A DNA stretch of 64,000 nucleotides from an uncultured Chitinophagaceae bacterium (lineage in GTDB: Bacteria; Bacteroidota; Bacteroidia; Chitinophagales; Chitinophagaceae): positions 124,001 to 188,000 of the forward strand of contig CALCII010000014.1 in the NCBI GenBank assembly GCA_937907395.1, written 5' to 3'. This document shows positions 34,707-41,962 of this stretch, one piece after another; the first letter of the stretch is position 1; each line of letters starts with the position of its first letter. Under the pieces are notes generated by a model that saw only the letters and a list, made by a program, of their open reading frames with translations, was not told the DNA's origin and made no database searches. Made by a program: the position numbers and the translations under genes.

Positions 34707-35560
34707 AAGCCCAGGCTCTTTCTTCTGGCTTTCAATTCAAGTAAGAAGATAAACAGAATTGAAAATACAAAAGAGATAATCGCAGCACTGATCACGCTAC
34801 TCATAATCAATGGCTTATCCTTTTTAAAGTGCGGAATTGCTTTTTCAATAATGAATAATGCATTCACATCATTGATACTTGTATTAAACTGTTGTATGAG
34901 TTTATCTTTTTCCACCAGTTCTTCCAGAATAGCTGTTTTACGTGCCACCAGGTAAGAGTCGCCGGCATTTGCCTGGATCGCTGCATCAACCGAGCGCAAG
35001 GAATCTTTCTGAACCAGGTAATCATCTTTCAGCTTTTTTAAAATCCCTGATTTCATTTCATTGATGCTTGCAATTGCTGTTTCGTTCACTTTATAAACGA
35101 TGGCATTGGCAATTTTAGCCGCAAGGAAACGGTCTTTATCCAGCACATTGATTTTAATGTGCCCGAACTCATTTTTGTGAATGGTAATGTTTTCTTTCAG
35201 CTCTTTATCGGTAAGATAACGGCCACGCTCACCCTCTACTTTGATTTTATAATGCTGCTTTAATTGAAAACTATCGGCAATGAATAATAATAATTCATCA
35301 GACCTTGCAATTGCCGCAAGGCGATCATTGTCAAAATCGGAACCGAAATAAAAATACTGTTCCCAGAACTGAGTCCTGTAAATATTGGAACGGTCGCCCA
35401 GGTTAGGGTTGGCAGCTGCAAATACAGCGGTACCACGAAACATGGGTGTTTGTAACAACAATATACCGCCGGTTGCAATAGTGGCGATGGCTACAATTAA
35501 TAAACTGTGCTTCCAGCGATGCCGGATAATTTGTAAAATAATCTCCAGGTTCATAATCAA
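34703..35560 (-). CDS. Wzz/GumC-like chain-length determinant protein
   Basis: A 285-aa polysaccharide co-polymerase. One N-terminal membrane helix (about 17-36, HSLLIVAIATIATGGILLL), a helical periplasmic domain with heptad-rich segments (about 130-235) and a second membrane helix near the C-terminus (about 252-275). The cytoplasmic tail is short and lacks the tyrosine-rich kinase region, so it is not a BY-kinase. Wzz proteins set glycan length together with a Wzy polymerase, which matches the coupled gene 33246-34706. Confidence 0.85.
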   Translation of the reverse strand: MIMNLEIILQIIRHRWKHSLLIVAIATIATGGILLLQTPMFRGTAVFAAANPNLGDRSNIYRTQFWEQYFYFGSDFDNDRLAAIARSDELLLFIADSFQLKQHYKIKVEGERGRYLTDKELKENITIHKNEFGHIKINVLDKDRFLAAKIANAIVYKVNETAIASINEMKSGILKKLKDDYLVQKDSLRSVDAAIQANAGDSYLVARKTAILEELVEKDKLIQQFNTSINDVNALFIIEKAIPHFKKDKPLIMSSVISAAIISFVFSILFIFLLELKARRKSLGL

Positions 35561-35582
35561 TAATAAAGGGCTTAAAAGTACA

Positions 35583-37019
35583 CTAATTTTCTCTTTGCCA
35601 CTCCATAATCCAATTGAGCGAGAAGAGCTTTAACACAAACATCAAACCAATCCATACAATCGAAACTATTATTAGTTGAAGTAAGGTGGGAATGCTTGTT
35701 TGTTGAAGTAAAAGTATAGTTGCAATCAACAACAGCGTTAATAAAAGAAGCCTGTATAACGATGCCTGCTGCGGCAATAGTTTCCAGTTCCTGTAGCAGG
35801 CAAATAATAACCCTGCCGCCAGTAACCCTTGTGTGCCAATGGCAATCACTGCCGATGCCATGGCCTGGTACACCGGAATAAAAATGAGATTGAGTGTAAT
35901 ATTAAGAACCGCACAAACAATAATGAGCAACAGAAAGAACCTTAGCTTTCGTGCTGCCGTAAGCAATGTGCCAAATAAATCAACCAGGAAATAGGGAATC
36001 AACACCAGCATCCCCCATTTCAGTACCTGTTCTGCATCATGATTGGGCGATTGATAAAACCACAGTTGCAGTTCGTTGCTGTAAAAGAAGAAGACAATAC
36101 TTACCAGTAAAGCACCGGACATCATCATCCTGAAAATTTTATCGGTGGTGTCTTTTATAACAGCATCCTGCTTCATGTGCTTTGCCCAGAAGGAAAGTAA
36201 AAAGCCGGAAATAAGATATGATAGCACGGTAGCCATATCCACAAACCGGAACATAGATGCATAGATGCCCGCCTGCACTTCGCTTGTGCCGGGCAGTTGG
36301 GTGAGTAACACACTATCGGCACGGGCATGTAAAAACATGATAAAAACGATGGCTGTCATAGGTGCACTTTCAACTGCCATTTCCCGGAAGCTGGTTTTGC
36401 CTGCATCTCCCACCACAGCATCGGCAGTGTATTTCCAAACAAACATCAATGCAATGGTTACGGAAACAACAGAAGCAAGCACCTGCCAGAATGCAAATGA
36501 AGTAATAGGAACAGGAACTCCGGGCATAAGCACATATAATACCACCAGGCCGGGCACAATGAGCAGGAGCTTATCTGACACACTCAGCCAGGAGCTGATC
36601 ACAAATTTCTGGCGTGCCGATATCACAGCTCTGAAAAAAGAAAGCCAGCTTAGCAACAACTGCAAAGCAATCATCAATAGCAACAAGGAATGATCCTTCA
36701 GCCCCAGTAAATATGCTACCGTCCATACAATGATCGCATAAGCAATGCTGAGTAATAGTTTGAAGCTCACAGCTTTTTTAAACCAGGTGAGATTGATGTA
36801 CTGCTGACTGGATAAATGTTGCTGAATAAAAATGGTGAGCCCTGCATCGGCCAGAATATTAAAAATAACAGCCAGGTTGAGGTAGGAGAAATAGCGACCA
36901 TAGGCTTCATAACCTGCCAGCACCTGCACTTCACGGTCAATACCAAAAATCCATACCGGTTTCACCAGCAGGTTTAATACTACAATCAACAGCAGGGATC
37001 TGAAAAGATAACGGGCCAA
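35583..37019 (-). CDS. polysaccharide/oligosaccharide flippase (Wzx-like)
   Basis: A 478-aa protein with about 12-14 membrane helices of the MATE/MOP flippase superfamily (polysaccharide biosynthesis protein). Wzx proteins flip undecaprenyl-linked oligosaccharides to the periplasm, where Wzy and Wzz act; both partners follow directly downstream (gap 22 bp). No soluble domain is present. The glycan type (O-antigen, capsule or exopolysaccharide) is not told by these genes, and glycosyltransferases for it are not adjacent. Confidence 0.88.
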   Translation of the reverse strand: MARYLFRSLLLIVVLNLLVKPVWIFGIDREVQVLAGYEAYGRYFSYLNLAVIFNILADAGLTIFIQQHLSSQQYINLTWFKKAVSFKLLLSIAYAIIVWTVAYLLGLKDHSLLLLMIALQLLLSWLSFFRAVISARQKFVISSWLSVSDKLLLIVPGLVVLYVLMPGVPVPITSFAFWQVLASVVSVTIALMFVWKYTADAVVGDAGKTSFREMAVESAPMTAIVFIMFLHARADSVLLTQLPGTSEVQAGIYASMFRFVDMATVLSYLISGFLLSFWAKHMKQDAVIKDTTDKIFRMMMSGALLVSIVFFFYSNELQLWFYQSPNHDAEQVLKWGMLVLIPYFLVDLFGTLLTAARKLRFFLLLIIVCAVLNITLNLIFIPVYQAMASAVIAIGTQGLLAAGLLFACYRNWKLLPQQASLYRLLLLTLLLIATILLLQQTSIPTLLQLIIVSIVWIGLMFVLKLFSLNWIMEWQREN

Positions 37020-37037
37020 AATAAACAGTTAATACAT

Positions 37038-37514
37038 TCAGGAAACAGATTGTGCCACCAGCACATTCCGGTTAAAACTTTCTTCCAGCGAAATAAAGGT
37101 TTCCGTACGTTCAATGCCTTTGATTTTCTGCAAAGCATCGTGCAATACAAAACGAAGTTCATTGATGTCTTTACAAACCACTTCAATAAACATACTGTAG
37201 TTGCCGGTTGTATAGTTCAAACGCACAATTTCGGGAATTTTCTGAAGCTCTTCCGCCACATTATCATATAAAGAACTTTTTTCAAGGTAAACACCCACAA
37301 AAGCGGTTAGGTCGTAGCCCAGCAATTTCATGTCTACATTAAGCCGGGTTCCCTTCACCACACCCAGTTCCTGCAATTTTTTAATACGAACGTGAATGGT
37401 ACCTCCCGAAACAAAGAGTTTCTTGCCCAGATCGGCATAAGAAATCTCTGCATCCCGCATCATTTCAGAAATGATCTGCAGATCCAATTTGTCAAGATTC
37501 AATTTACCTGCCAT
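37038..37514 (-). CDS. Lrp/AsnC-family transcriptional regulator
   Basis: A 158-aa regulator. The N-terminal winged helix-turn-helix (about 5-60, SYADLGKKLFVSGGTIHVR) is followed by an RAM ligand-binding domain (about 75-150, YTTGNYSMFIEVVCKD). It forms oligomers that sense amino acids or other small ligands. It is the first gene of a minus-strand run leading, after 18 bp, into the flippase/Wzz/Wzy genes. It may therefore control envelope polysaccharide export, an inference from gene order only. A strong promoter with both -33 and -7 elements lies directly upstream. Confidence 0.93.
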   Translation of the reverse strand: MAGKLNLDKLDLQIISEMMRDAEISYADLGKKLFVSGGTIHVRIKKLQELGVVKGTRLNVDMKLLGYDLTAFVGVYLEKSSLYDNVAEELQKIPEIVRLNYTTGNYSMFIEVVCKDINELRFVLHDALQKIKGIERTETFISLEESFNRNVLVAQSVS

Positions 37515-37540
37515 TTTGAAGCTTCATTTTTGATAATATT

Positions 37541-37572
37541 CAAATATAATATCCTTTTTTGAACGAAATCAA
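37541..37572 (-). promoter_or_regulatory. Bacteroidota sigma-A promoter of the Lrp/polysaccharide operon
   Basis: On the minus strand: TTG (37570-37572), exactly 21 bp, then TATATTTG (37541-37548), a full match to the TTG / TAnnTTTG pattern. The leader to the ATG at 37514 would be about 20 nt. Confidence 0.65.
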
Positions 37573-37616
37573 AAGTTTTAAAATATTGATTGAATTATTT
37601 GCAACGAATAAAGGAT

Positions 37617-37648
37617 TTGCTTTAATATTGCACTGTAATCGTTCTTTG
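37617..37648 (+). promoter_or_regulatory. candidate promoter of the tRNA-like RNA
   Basis: TTG at 37617-37619, 21-bp spacer, GTTCTTTG at 37641-37648. The TTTG half matches; the TA half does not. Transcription would start about 10 bp later, near the 5' end of the predicted acceptor stem at 37659. Confidence 0.35.
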
Positions 37649-37658
37649 AACAACATAC

Positions 37659-37829
37659 TGTGGGGTGATGAAATTTTTGGCAGACATGCCCTCTCGTCTC
37701 GGGGGTGGGGATAACAGGATAAACGCAGCATAGAGCCGACGTTACTTTTGGTAAGGCCGACCAGGGTTGACCACTAATCTTTGTGCTGCAGCTAACTGCC
37801 TCGTGGAGGTTCGACTCCTCCCCCTACAG
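37659..37829 (+). ncRNA. tRNA-like structured RNA of unknown identity
   Basis: A 171-nt segment folds like an expanded class II tRNA. Acceptor 37659-37665 pairs with 37822-37828 (7 bp, one G.U). The D arm has a 3-bp stem (37668-37670/37685-37687) with a Leu-like loop containing TTTGGCAGA. A 5-bp anticodon-like stem (37689-37693/37701-37705) holds loop TCGTCTC, which lacks the usual U33. A canonical T arm follows (stem 37805-37809/37817-37821, loop TTCGACT). Between anticodon-like and T arms lie 99 nt containing an 11-bp helix (37725-37735 with 37779-37789, two G.U pairs). No CCA is encoded. It lacks a tmRNA tag frame and is far too short for one. A degraded tRNA-Leu is the main alternative, but the long paired insert and intact acceptor/T arm argue for a functional RNA. 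Confidence 0.5.
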
Positions 37830-37865
37830 CGTTTTAATTTTGAGTTCTTTTATAAGTCATTTGTG

Positions 37866-37934
37866 TGTGGAGGCCGAGACGCTTTGGTCTCGGTGCCGAC
37901 CGTCAGCGTCGGCATTTGACTCCTCCCCTACAGC
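37866..37934 (+). repeat. broken second copy of the tRNA-like 3' end, split by palindromes
   Basis: GTGGAGG (37867-37873) and TTTGACTCCTCCCCTACAGC (37915-37934) together reproduce the T arm and acceptor 3' strand of the upstream RNA. They are separated by 41 bp (37874-37914) made of two hairpins: CCGAGAC/GTCTCGG and GCCGAC/GTCGGC. Confidence 0.7.
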
Positions 37935-37987
37935 TGATTTGCAACAGTTTTTCTCATGTGCCTGTAAATATCCATTTACGGGCTTTT

Positions 37988-38020
37988 TTGTTTTTATACC
38001 TCTCCTGTTTTCTACCTTTG
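37988..38020 (+). promoter_or_regulatory. promoter of trmB
   Basis: TTG (37988-37990), 22-bp spacer, TACCTTTG (38013-38020, perfect TAnnTTTG), 9 bp before the trmB ATG. This supports the short trmB start and an almost leaderless mRNA. Confidence 0.6.
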
Positions 38021-38028
38021 CCCGCACT

Positions 38029-38766
38029 ATGGGACAAAAGAAACTGATTCGTTTTGCAGAGCTGGAAACCTTTCCAAATGTATTACAGTACCCGAAAGAT
38101 ATGCCCGGAAACTGGCACCGGTTCTTTCAAAATAACCATCACATTACGCTGGAACTGGCCTGTGGCAAAGGCGAATATGCCGTTGGTTTGGCTCGGTTAT
38201 ATCCCAACCGCAATTTCCTTGGAATTGATGTAAAAGGAAACCGCATCTGGGTGGGTGCAAAAACAGCACTCAAAGATGGATTGTCAAATGTGGCTTTTCT
38301 CCGTTCCCAGATTGACGCCATTAACCAATACTTTGGAAAGGATGAAGTAGCAGAAATCTGGCTCACTTTTCCGGATCCGCAGTTGCGTTCTTCCAAACAC
38401 AAGAAACGGTTAACACACCCCAAATACCTTCACTATTACCAGCAATTTCTGAAACCTGGTGGGCTGATTCATTTAAAAACAGATTCGCCTGTCTTATATC
38501 AGTTTACTTTGAAAGTGATTGAGCTCTACCAGCTGAACCTGCACCAATCAATCGACGATTTATACAAGTTTACCGACCGGCCAGAGGAGCTGAAGATCAA
38601 AACCCATTACGAAGGGTTGGATATTGCACAAAGCAACCGTATTCATTACCTCTGTTTCTCGTTGCCTGCTGAAGAATTAAAAACAGATAAATACGAAGAG
38701 CTGAAAAACTGGGTGTTTGAAACCGAACTGTTATTGCCCGAAAAAAAGAATTCCCCCATTAGTTAA
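38029..38766 (+). CDS. trmB: tRNA (guanine-N7-)-methyltransferase
   Basis: A 245-aa SAM-dependent enzyme that makes m7G46 in the variable loop of tRNAs. Motif I is LELACGKGEYAVGLARLYP, the SAM-binding acid follows in FLGIDVKGNR, and the catalytic/tRNA-binding block EIWLTFPDPQLRSSKHKKR is intact, as is the C-terminal TDSPVLY region. The ATG at 38029 is preferred. The frame is open back to 37783 but would run through the structured RNA region and past the promoter. It lies just downstream of the tRNA-like RNA; whether that is coincidence is unknown. Confidence 0.95.
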   Translation: MGQKKLIRFAELETFPNVLQYPKDMPGNWHRFFQNNHHITLELACGKGEYAVGLARLYPNRNFLGIDVKGNRIWVGAKTALKDGLSNVAFLRSQIDAINQYFGKDEVAEIWLTFPDPQLRSSKHKKRLTHPKYLHYYQQFLKPGGLIHLKTDSPVLYQFTLKVIELYQLNLHQSIDDLYKFTDRPEELKIKTHYEGLDIAQSNRIHYLCFSLPAEELKTDKYEELKNWVFETELLLPEKKNSPIS

Positions 38767-38820
38767 ACAAAAGAAAAGAGATAACAGTTAATGTTCTTAT
38801 TTCAGCTTTGAAGCACATTC

Positions 38821-39030
38821 ATGAAAAAACTGGAGCAAGAGATTGATTTCTATTACGATGAAAACGACAATATCGTTCTCACCGAAGCCTATCATTTAAA
38901 AAAAGGTTATTGCTGCGGGCATGGATGCCGGCATTGCCCTTATGATTATGAAAATGTTCCACAACCTCGTCGTAACTTGTTGTTGAAAGAACGTACACAT
39001 GCCGCCGAAAAAAGCAATAAAACCAGCTAA
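38821..39030 (+). CDS. DUF5522-type small Cys-rich protein
   Basis: A 69-aa protein with the compact motif GYCCGHGCRHCPYDY (four Cys and two His in a short span), suggesting a metal or Fe-S site. This is the core of the DUF5522 family of short bacterial proteins; function is unknown. It overlaps the next gene by 32 bp in another frame, so the two are translationally close and co-transcribed. Its start MKKLEQEIDFYYD is the only reasonable one. Confidence 0.75.
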   Translation: MKKLEQEIDFYYDENDNIVLTEAYHLKKGYCCGHGCRHCPYDYENVPQPRRNLLLKERTHAAEKSNKTS

Positions 39031-39382
39031 ACTGCCTGTTGCAGGCAAAGCAAAAGAATACAGTTTTTTTGATGATGTATATGATGTGGTCCGGCAAATT
39101 CCCAAAGGCCGGGTTACCACTTATGGAGCCATTGCCAATTACCTGGGCACCAAACTATCGGCCCGTATGGTGGGTTGGGCTATGAATGCATCGTTCCGGG
39201 TAAAACCCAAAGTGCCGGCACAACGGGTGATCAACCGCAACGGACAACTCAGCGGCAAAGCTCATTTTGCAACACCCACACTCATGGAAGAGTTGCTGAA
39301 AAAAGAAGGTATCGATGTTAAGAATGATACAGTGGTTGATTTCCAGAAGTTGTTCTGGGATCCTGCTGTTGAAATCGGTTAA
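38999..39382 (+). CDS. MGMT-like alkyltransferase-like (ATL) protein
   Basis: A 127-aa protein with the DNA-binding domain of O6-methylguanine methyltransferases (about 22-110: YDVVRQIPKGRVTTYGAIA, RMVGWAMNAS). In active enzymes the site reads PCHRV; here it is PAQRV, so the acceptor Cys and the neighbouring His are both absent. ATL proteins bind alkylated bases without repairing them and hand the damage to nucleotide excision repair, so a link with UvrB is plausible. The usual ATL residue (Trp at the Cys position) is not present, so this is an unusual variant. The basic N-terminus (PPKKAIKPAK) may aid DNA binding. Confidence 0.8.
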   Translation: MPPKKAIKPAKLPVAGKAKEYSFFDDVYDVVRQIPKGRVTTYGAIANYLGTKLSARMVGWAMNASFRVKPKVPAQRVINRNGQLSGKAHFATPTLMEELLKKEGIDVKNDTVVDFQKLFWDPAVEIG

Positions 39383-39391
39383 ACGGCTCCG

Positions 39392-39979
39392 TTAGGTATA
39401 ATACGGACTGATCATTAAATACACCACTACTCCGGAAACCGCCACATACAACCACAAAGGCCATGTAATGCGTGCCAGTTTGCGATGTTTATCATAATCA
39501 GCAGTAAGCCCTCTATAGGCTGTAAATAATATGAACGGAAGTATGAGTCCCGCCATTGGTATATGCGTGAAAAGAATCAGGTAATAAACGATCTTAACCA
39601 ATCCTTCTCCGCCAAATTTTGTTTCTCCTGTAAACAGATGATGACATATATAAGAAAGCAGAAAGAAAACAGATAATGTAAGCGCCCACAACATCAGTTT
39701 TTTATGTGTGCTGAACCGCTTGTCCTTGGCCGCCCACAATGCACCCAGCAGCAACAGTGAAACAAAAGTGTTTATCAATGCATTGAGATGAGCGAAAATA
39801 TGTTTATCAAAACCCAGGTCTACTTTCAAATGAATCTTTCCCAAAGCAACAACTGCAGCAAATACAATTGCCGAAACCAGGAATATTAAAAAGTAAGCCA
39901 GTTTATCATTTTTCTTAATAGAAGCAGGTAATACAACCCCACGTGAATGCCGGTGATAACGATGACGATGTTGACTCAT
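39392..39979 (-). CDS. DUF420 membrane protein (oxidase-assembly associated)
   Basis: A 195-aa integral membrane protein with five predicted helices (between about 25 and 190). A His-rich N-terminus (QHRHRYHRHSRG) could bind metal. DUF420/YozB proteins are commonly encoded with caa3 oxidases, and some (CtaM-like) are needed for their assembly. It is the last gene of the long respiratory block, 5 bp after the SCO gene, which agrees with an assembly role. The biochemical function is not known. Confidence 0.8.
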   Translation of the reverse strand: MSQHRHRYHRHSRGVVLPASIKKNDKLAYFLIFLVSAIVFAAVVALGKIHLKVDLGFDKHIFAHLNALINTFVSLLLLGALWAAKDKRFSTHKKLMLWALTLSVFFLLSYICHHLFTGETKFGGEGLVKIVYYLILFTHIPMAGLILPFILFTAYRGLTADYDKHRKLARITWPLWLYVAVSGVVVYLMISPYYT

Positions 39980-39984
39980 AAAAA

Positions 39985-40683
39985 TTATTTGCGGAACAGG
40001 TTTCGTTTCTTCGATTTGTCTTTTTCTAAAATCAGCAACCCGATGTCACGGGCCAGTTTTGTCATGGATGCAGAGTCTGTTCCACTATACCACCCTCTGA
40101 TCACACGTTTTTTATCCAGTAAATAAAACTTATCAGTATGTAAAAAACTGGTATCGGCTTTTCCTCCGTCTACAATGCCCGCCTTAAACTCTCTGAAAGC
40201 GAGGTCATAAATTTTTTGTTTTTCACCGGTAAGAAACCACCAGTTGTTGTGCCGCACAGAAAACCGGTCGGCATATCGCTTCATCGCCTCTACTGTATCT
40301 CTTTCGGGATCTACTGTAAAAGAAATGAACTGAATTAATGAATCGTTTTTAAGATAGGAATCCTGCATCCGCTTCATGTTGCGGGTGAGTGTGGGACAGG
40401 GATTGGGGCAGCGGGTAAAAAAGAAATCAACAACCAGGATTTTATTTTTTACATCATCAGCACTCACCTGTTGATTCAGCTGATTGGTGAAGGTGAAATT
40501 CTCAACACTGTGCCAGGCTGTATCAATAACCAGTTTGCCATCTACATTCTTTTTTACAACAGAATCATAGAAGTAACGGCGTGGCATATGCACTGCATCT
40601 TCACTATAGTATTTCACAATAAAATAGGCTGTCAACGGCAGTGCCACCACTAATAAAAGACCTAATAATGCATTTTTGCTCAT
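39985..40683 (-). CDS. SCO1/SenC copper chaperone
   Basis: A 232-aa membrane-anchored thioredoxin-like protein that delivers copper to the CuA site of oxidase subunit II. An N-terminal membrane helix (about 5-22) is followed by a periplasmic domain with the copper ligands: CPNPC in FTRCPNPCPTL (CxxxC, near 125) and a His in SFLHTDKFYLLD. All three ligands are intact. It sits in the caa3 block next to DUF420, matching its job in CtaC maturation. A palindrome lies in the 97-bp gap upstream. Confidence 0.9.
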   Translation of the reverse strand: MSKNALLGLLLVVALPLTAYFIVKYYSEDAVHMPRRYFYDSVVKKNVDGKLVIDTAWHSVENFTFTNQLNQQVSADDVKNKILVVDFFFTRCPNPCPTLTRNMKRMQDSYLKNDSLIQFISFTVDPERDTVEAMKRYADRFSVRHNNWWFLTGEKQKIYDLAFREFKAGIVDGGKADTSFLHTDKFYLLDKKRVIRGWYSGTDSASMTKLARDIGLLILEKDKSKKRNLFRK

Positions 40684-40717
40684 ACACTTCTGTTCTTACA
40701 CTTCTTCTATAAAGTTA

Positions 40718-40759
40718 TACGTCCCGATGCCTTGCTGTAGCAGGGATCATCGGGACGTA
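40718..40759. repeat. intergenic palindrome inside the respiratory operon
   Basis: Outer arms TACGTCCCGATG/CATCGGGACGTA (12 bp perfect) with an inner stem CCTTGC/GCAGGG (one G.T) around a TGTA loop. It lies between the subunit IV stop (40781) and the SCO start (40683). It could act as an mRNA-processing or partial termination site, or be a REP-like element. Confidence 0.8.
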
Positions 40760-40780
40760 CAGACAAGTAGTTTACAATAT

Positions 40781-41215
40781 TTATTTCAAGCCCCCTTCAT
40801 GGGCAGGCTCTGCATGTTGCTCATGTTTCACGGGATCTTTTGGTGCGTATTCGTTACGCAGATTTTTCCATGAACTGGCATCCCACAAAAAGGCGGCAAT
40901 AAACCAGATAAAGAGCAGCAAAGGTACAACAATGGTCATGATCAGGTTTCTGATTTCATCACCAAGGTGCATAAAAATAGATACGATATAAAAAGCTTTT
41001 GCCAGTGAAAGGATAATAATGATTCCTTTCAGGAACAGTACAAAGTTATGACTGAAATCGGGGTTCTTATGCAGAGTATAGATATAATAACCCAGGATCA
41101 GCTCCACAATGGTAATAACTGAGAGAATCACCGTTGTGCGGATAATTTTGGAAACGGCTCCGGGATTATGTTCGTGAGGCACAGTTACTTCGCCTCCAAA
41201 TGTTTGATGCTCCAT
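40781..41215 (-). CDS. cytochrome c oxidase subunit IV (CtaF-like)
   Basis: A 144-aa membrane protein with three helices (about 26-48, 58-80 and 86-110), flanked by a His/Glu-rich N-terminus and a His-rich C-terminal tail (KHEQHAEPAHEGG). It matches the small subunit IV of caa3-type oxidases. The chosen start (MEHQTFGGEV) lies 35 bp after the subunit III stop; the frame is open to 41287 but would overlap that gene. It is part of the contiguous oxidase block. Confidence 0.85.
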   Translation of the reverse strand: MEHQTFGGEVTVPHEHNPGAVSKIIRTTVILSVITIVELILGYYIYTLHKNPDFSHNFVLFLKGIIIILSLAKAFYIVSIFMHLGDEIRNLIMTIVVPLLLFIWFIAAFLWDASSWKNLRNEYAPKDPVKHEQHAEPAHEGGLK

Positions 41216-41250
41216 GTTTATCAATGATTTCGATGAATGAATGATGAATG

Positions 41251-41925
41251 TTATACAAGATAGAAAAACAGGAATACGAATACCCATACCAAGTCTACAA
41301 AGTGCCAGTACAGACCCACTTTCTCAATCATGAGATAATGGCCTCTGCGTTCAAACACTCCGTTGGATGTCATGAGTAATGCAATCAGGTTAATCACCAC
41401 ACCAGACAACACGTGAAAACCATGGAATCCGGTGATCGTAAAGAAATAGTTCGTGAAATTGGTGGAAGCCACTGTTCCATCTGCATTGGGGAAAGGATTG
41501 CTGCCCCACCATGCACCTTCGTGATGTAGATGTGTCCATTCCCATGCCTGGCTTCCAAGGAAGATCAAACCAAACACAATGGTCCAGAACAGGTATTTGA
41601 TCACTCCTTTTTTGTTTCCTTTATGTCCTTCGTGCACGGCAAGTACCATGGTTACAGAACTCACAATGAGCACAAACGTCATGAAGCTCACAAACACCAA
41701 TGGCAAATGAGAGCCTTCAAAGAAAGGAACTGCATTAAACACATGGTTGGGATCGGGCCATGAATTGCTTGAAAACCGGATGCTGCCGTAAGAAATCAGG
41801 AATGCGCCAAAAGTGAACGCATCACTCATTAAGAAATACCACATCATCAATTTTCCATACTCCACGTTGAAAGGGCTTTTACCGCCATTCCACCATTTTG
41901 TAGTTGCTGGTACTGTTTGTGCCAT
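41251..41925 (-). CDS. cytochrome c oxidase subunit III (CtaE-like)
   Basis: A 224-aa protein with about five membrane helices. The conserved heme-copper oxidase subunit III features are seen: MWYFLMSDAFTFGAFLISY, the acidic QAWEWTHLHHEG, the FHGFHVLSGVVIN helix and WHFVDLVWVFVF at the end. Subunit III lacks redox centres and stabilises proton uptake by subunit I. A second, shorter subunit III homologue lies immediately upstream (41963), a known arrangement in Bacteroidota caa3 clusters. Confidence 0.92.
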   Translation of the reverse strand: MAQTVPATTKWWNGGKSPFNVEYGKLMMWYFLMSDAFTFGAFLISYGSIRFSSNSWPDPNHVFNAVPFFEGSHLPLVFVSFMTFVLIVSSVTMVLAVHEGHKGNKKGVIKYLFWTIVFGLIFLGSQAWEWTHLHHEGAWWGSNPFPNADGTVASTNFTNYFFTITGFHGFHVLSGVVINLIALLMTSNGVFERRGHYLMIEKVGLYWHFVDLVWVFVFLFFYLV

Positions 41926-41962
41926 TTATCTGTTTTTTATAGTTCGAAATTGTTATTCTTTA

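Noticed and set aside
37659..37829. tmRNA (ssrA) or a group I intron-split tRNA-Leu
   Set aside because: At 171 nt it is too short for tmRNA and no tag-encoding frame ending in an ALAA-like peptide is present. For a group I intron the insert is too short, has no recognisable core, and lies outside the anticodon loop.
37783..38028. N-terminal extension of trmB (82 codons)
   Set aside because: It runs through the structured RNA and repeat region and past the TACCTTTG promoter; the family N-terminus begins near 38029.
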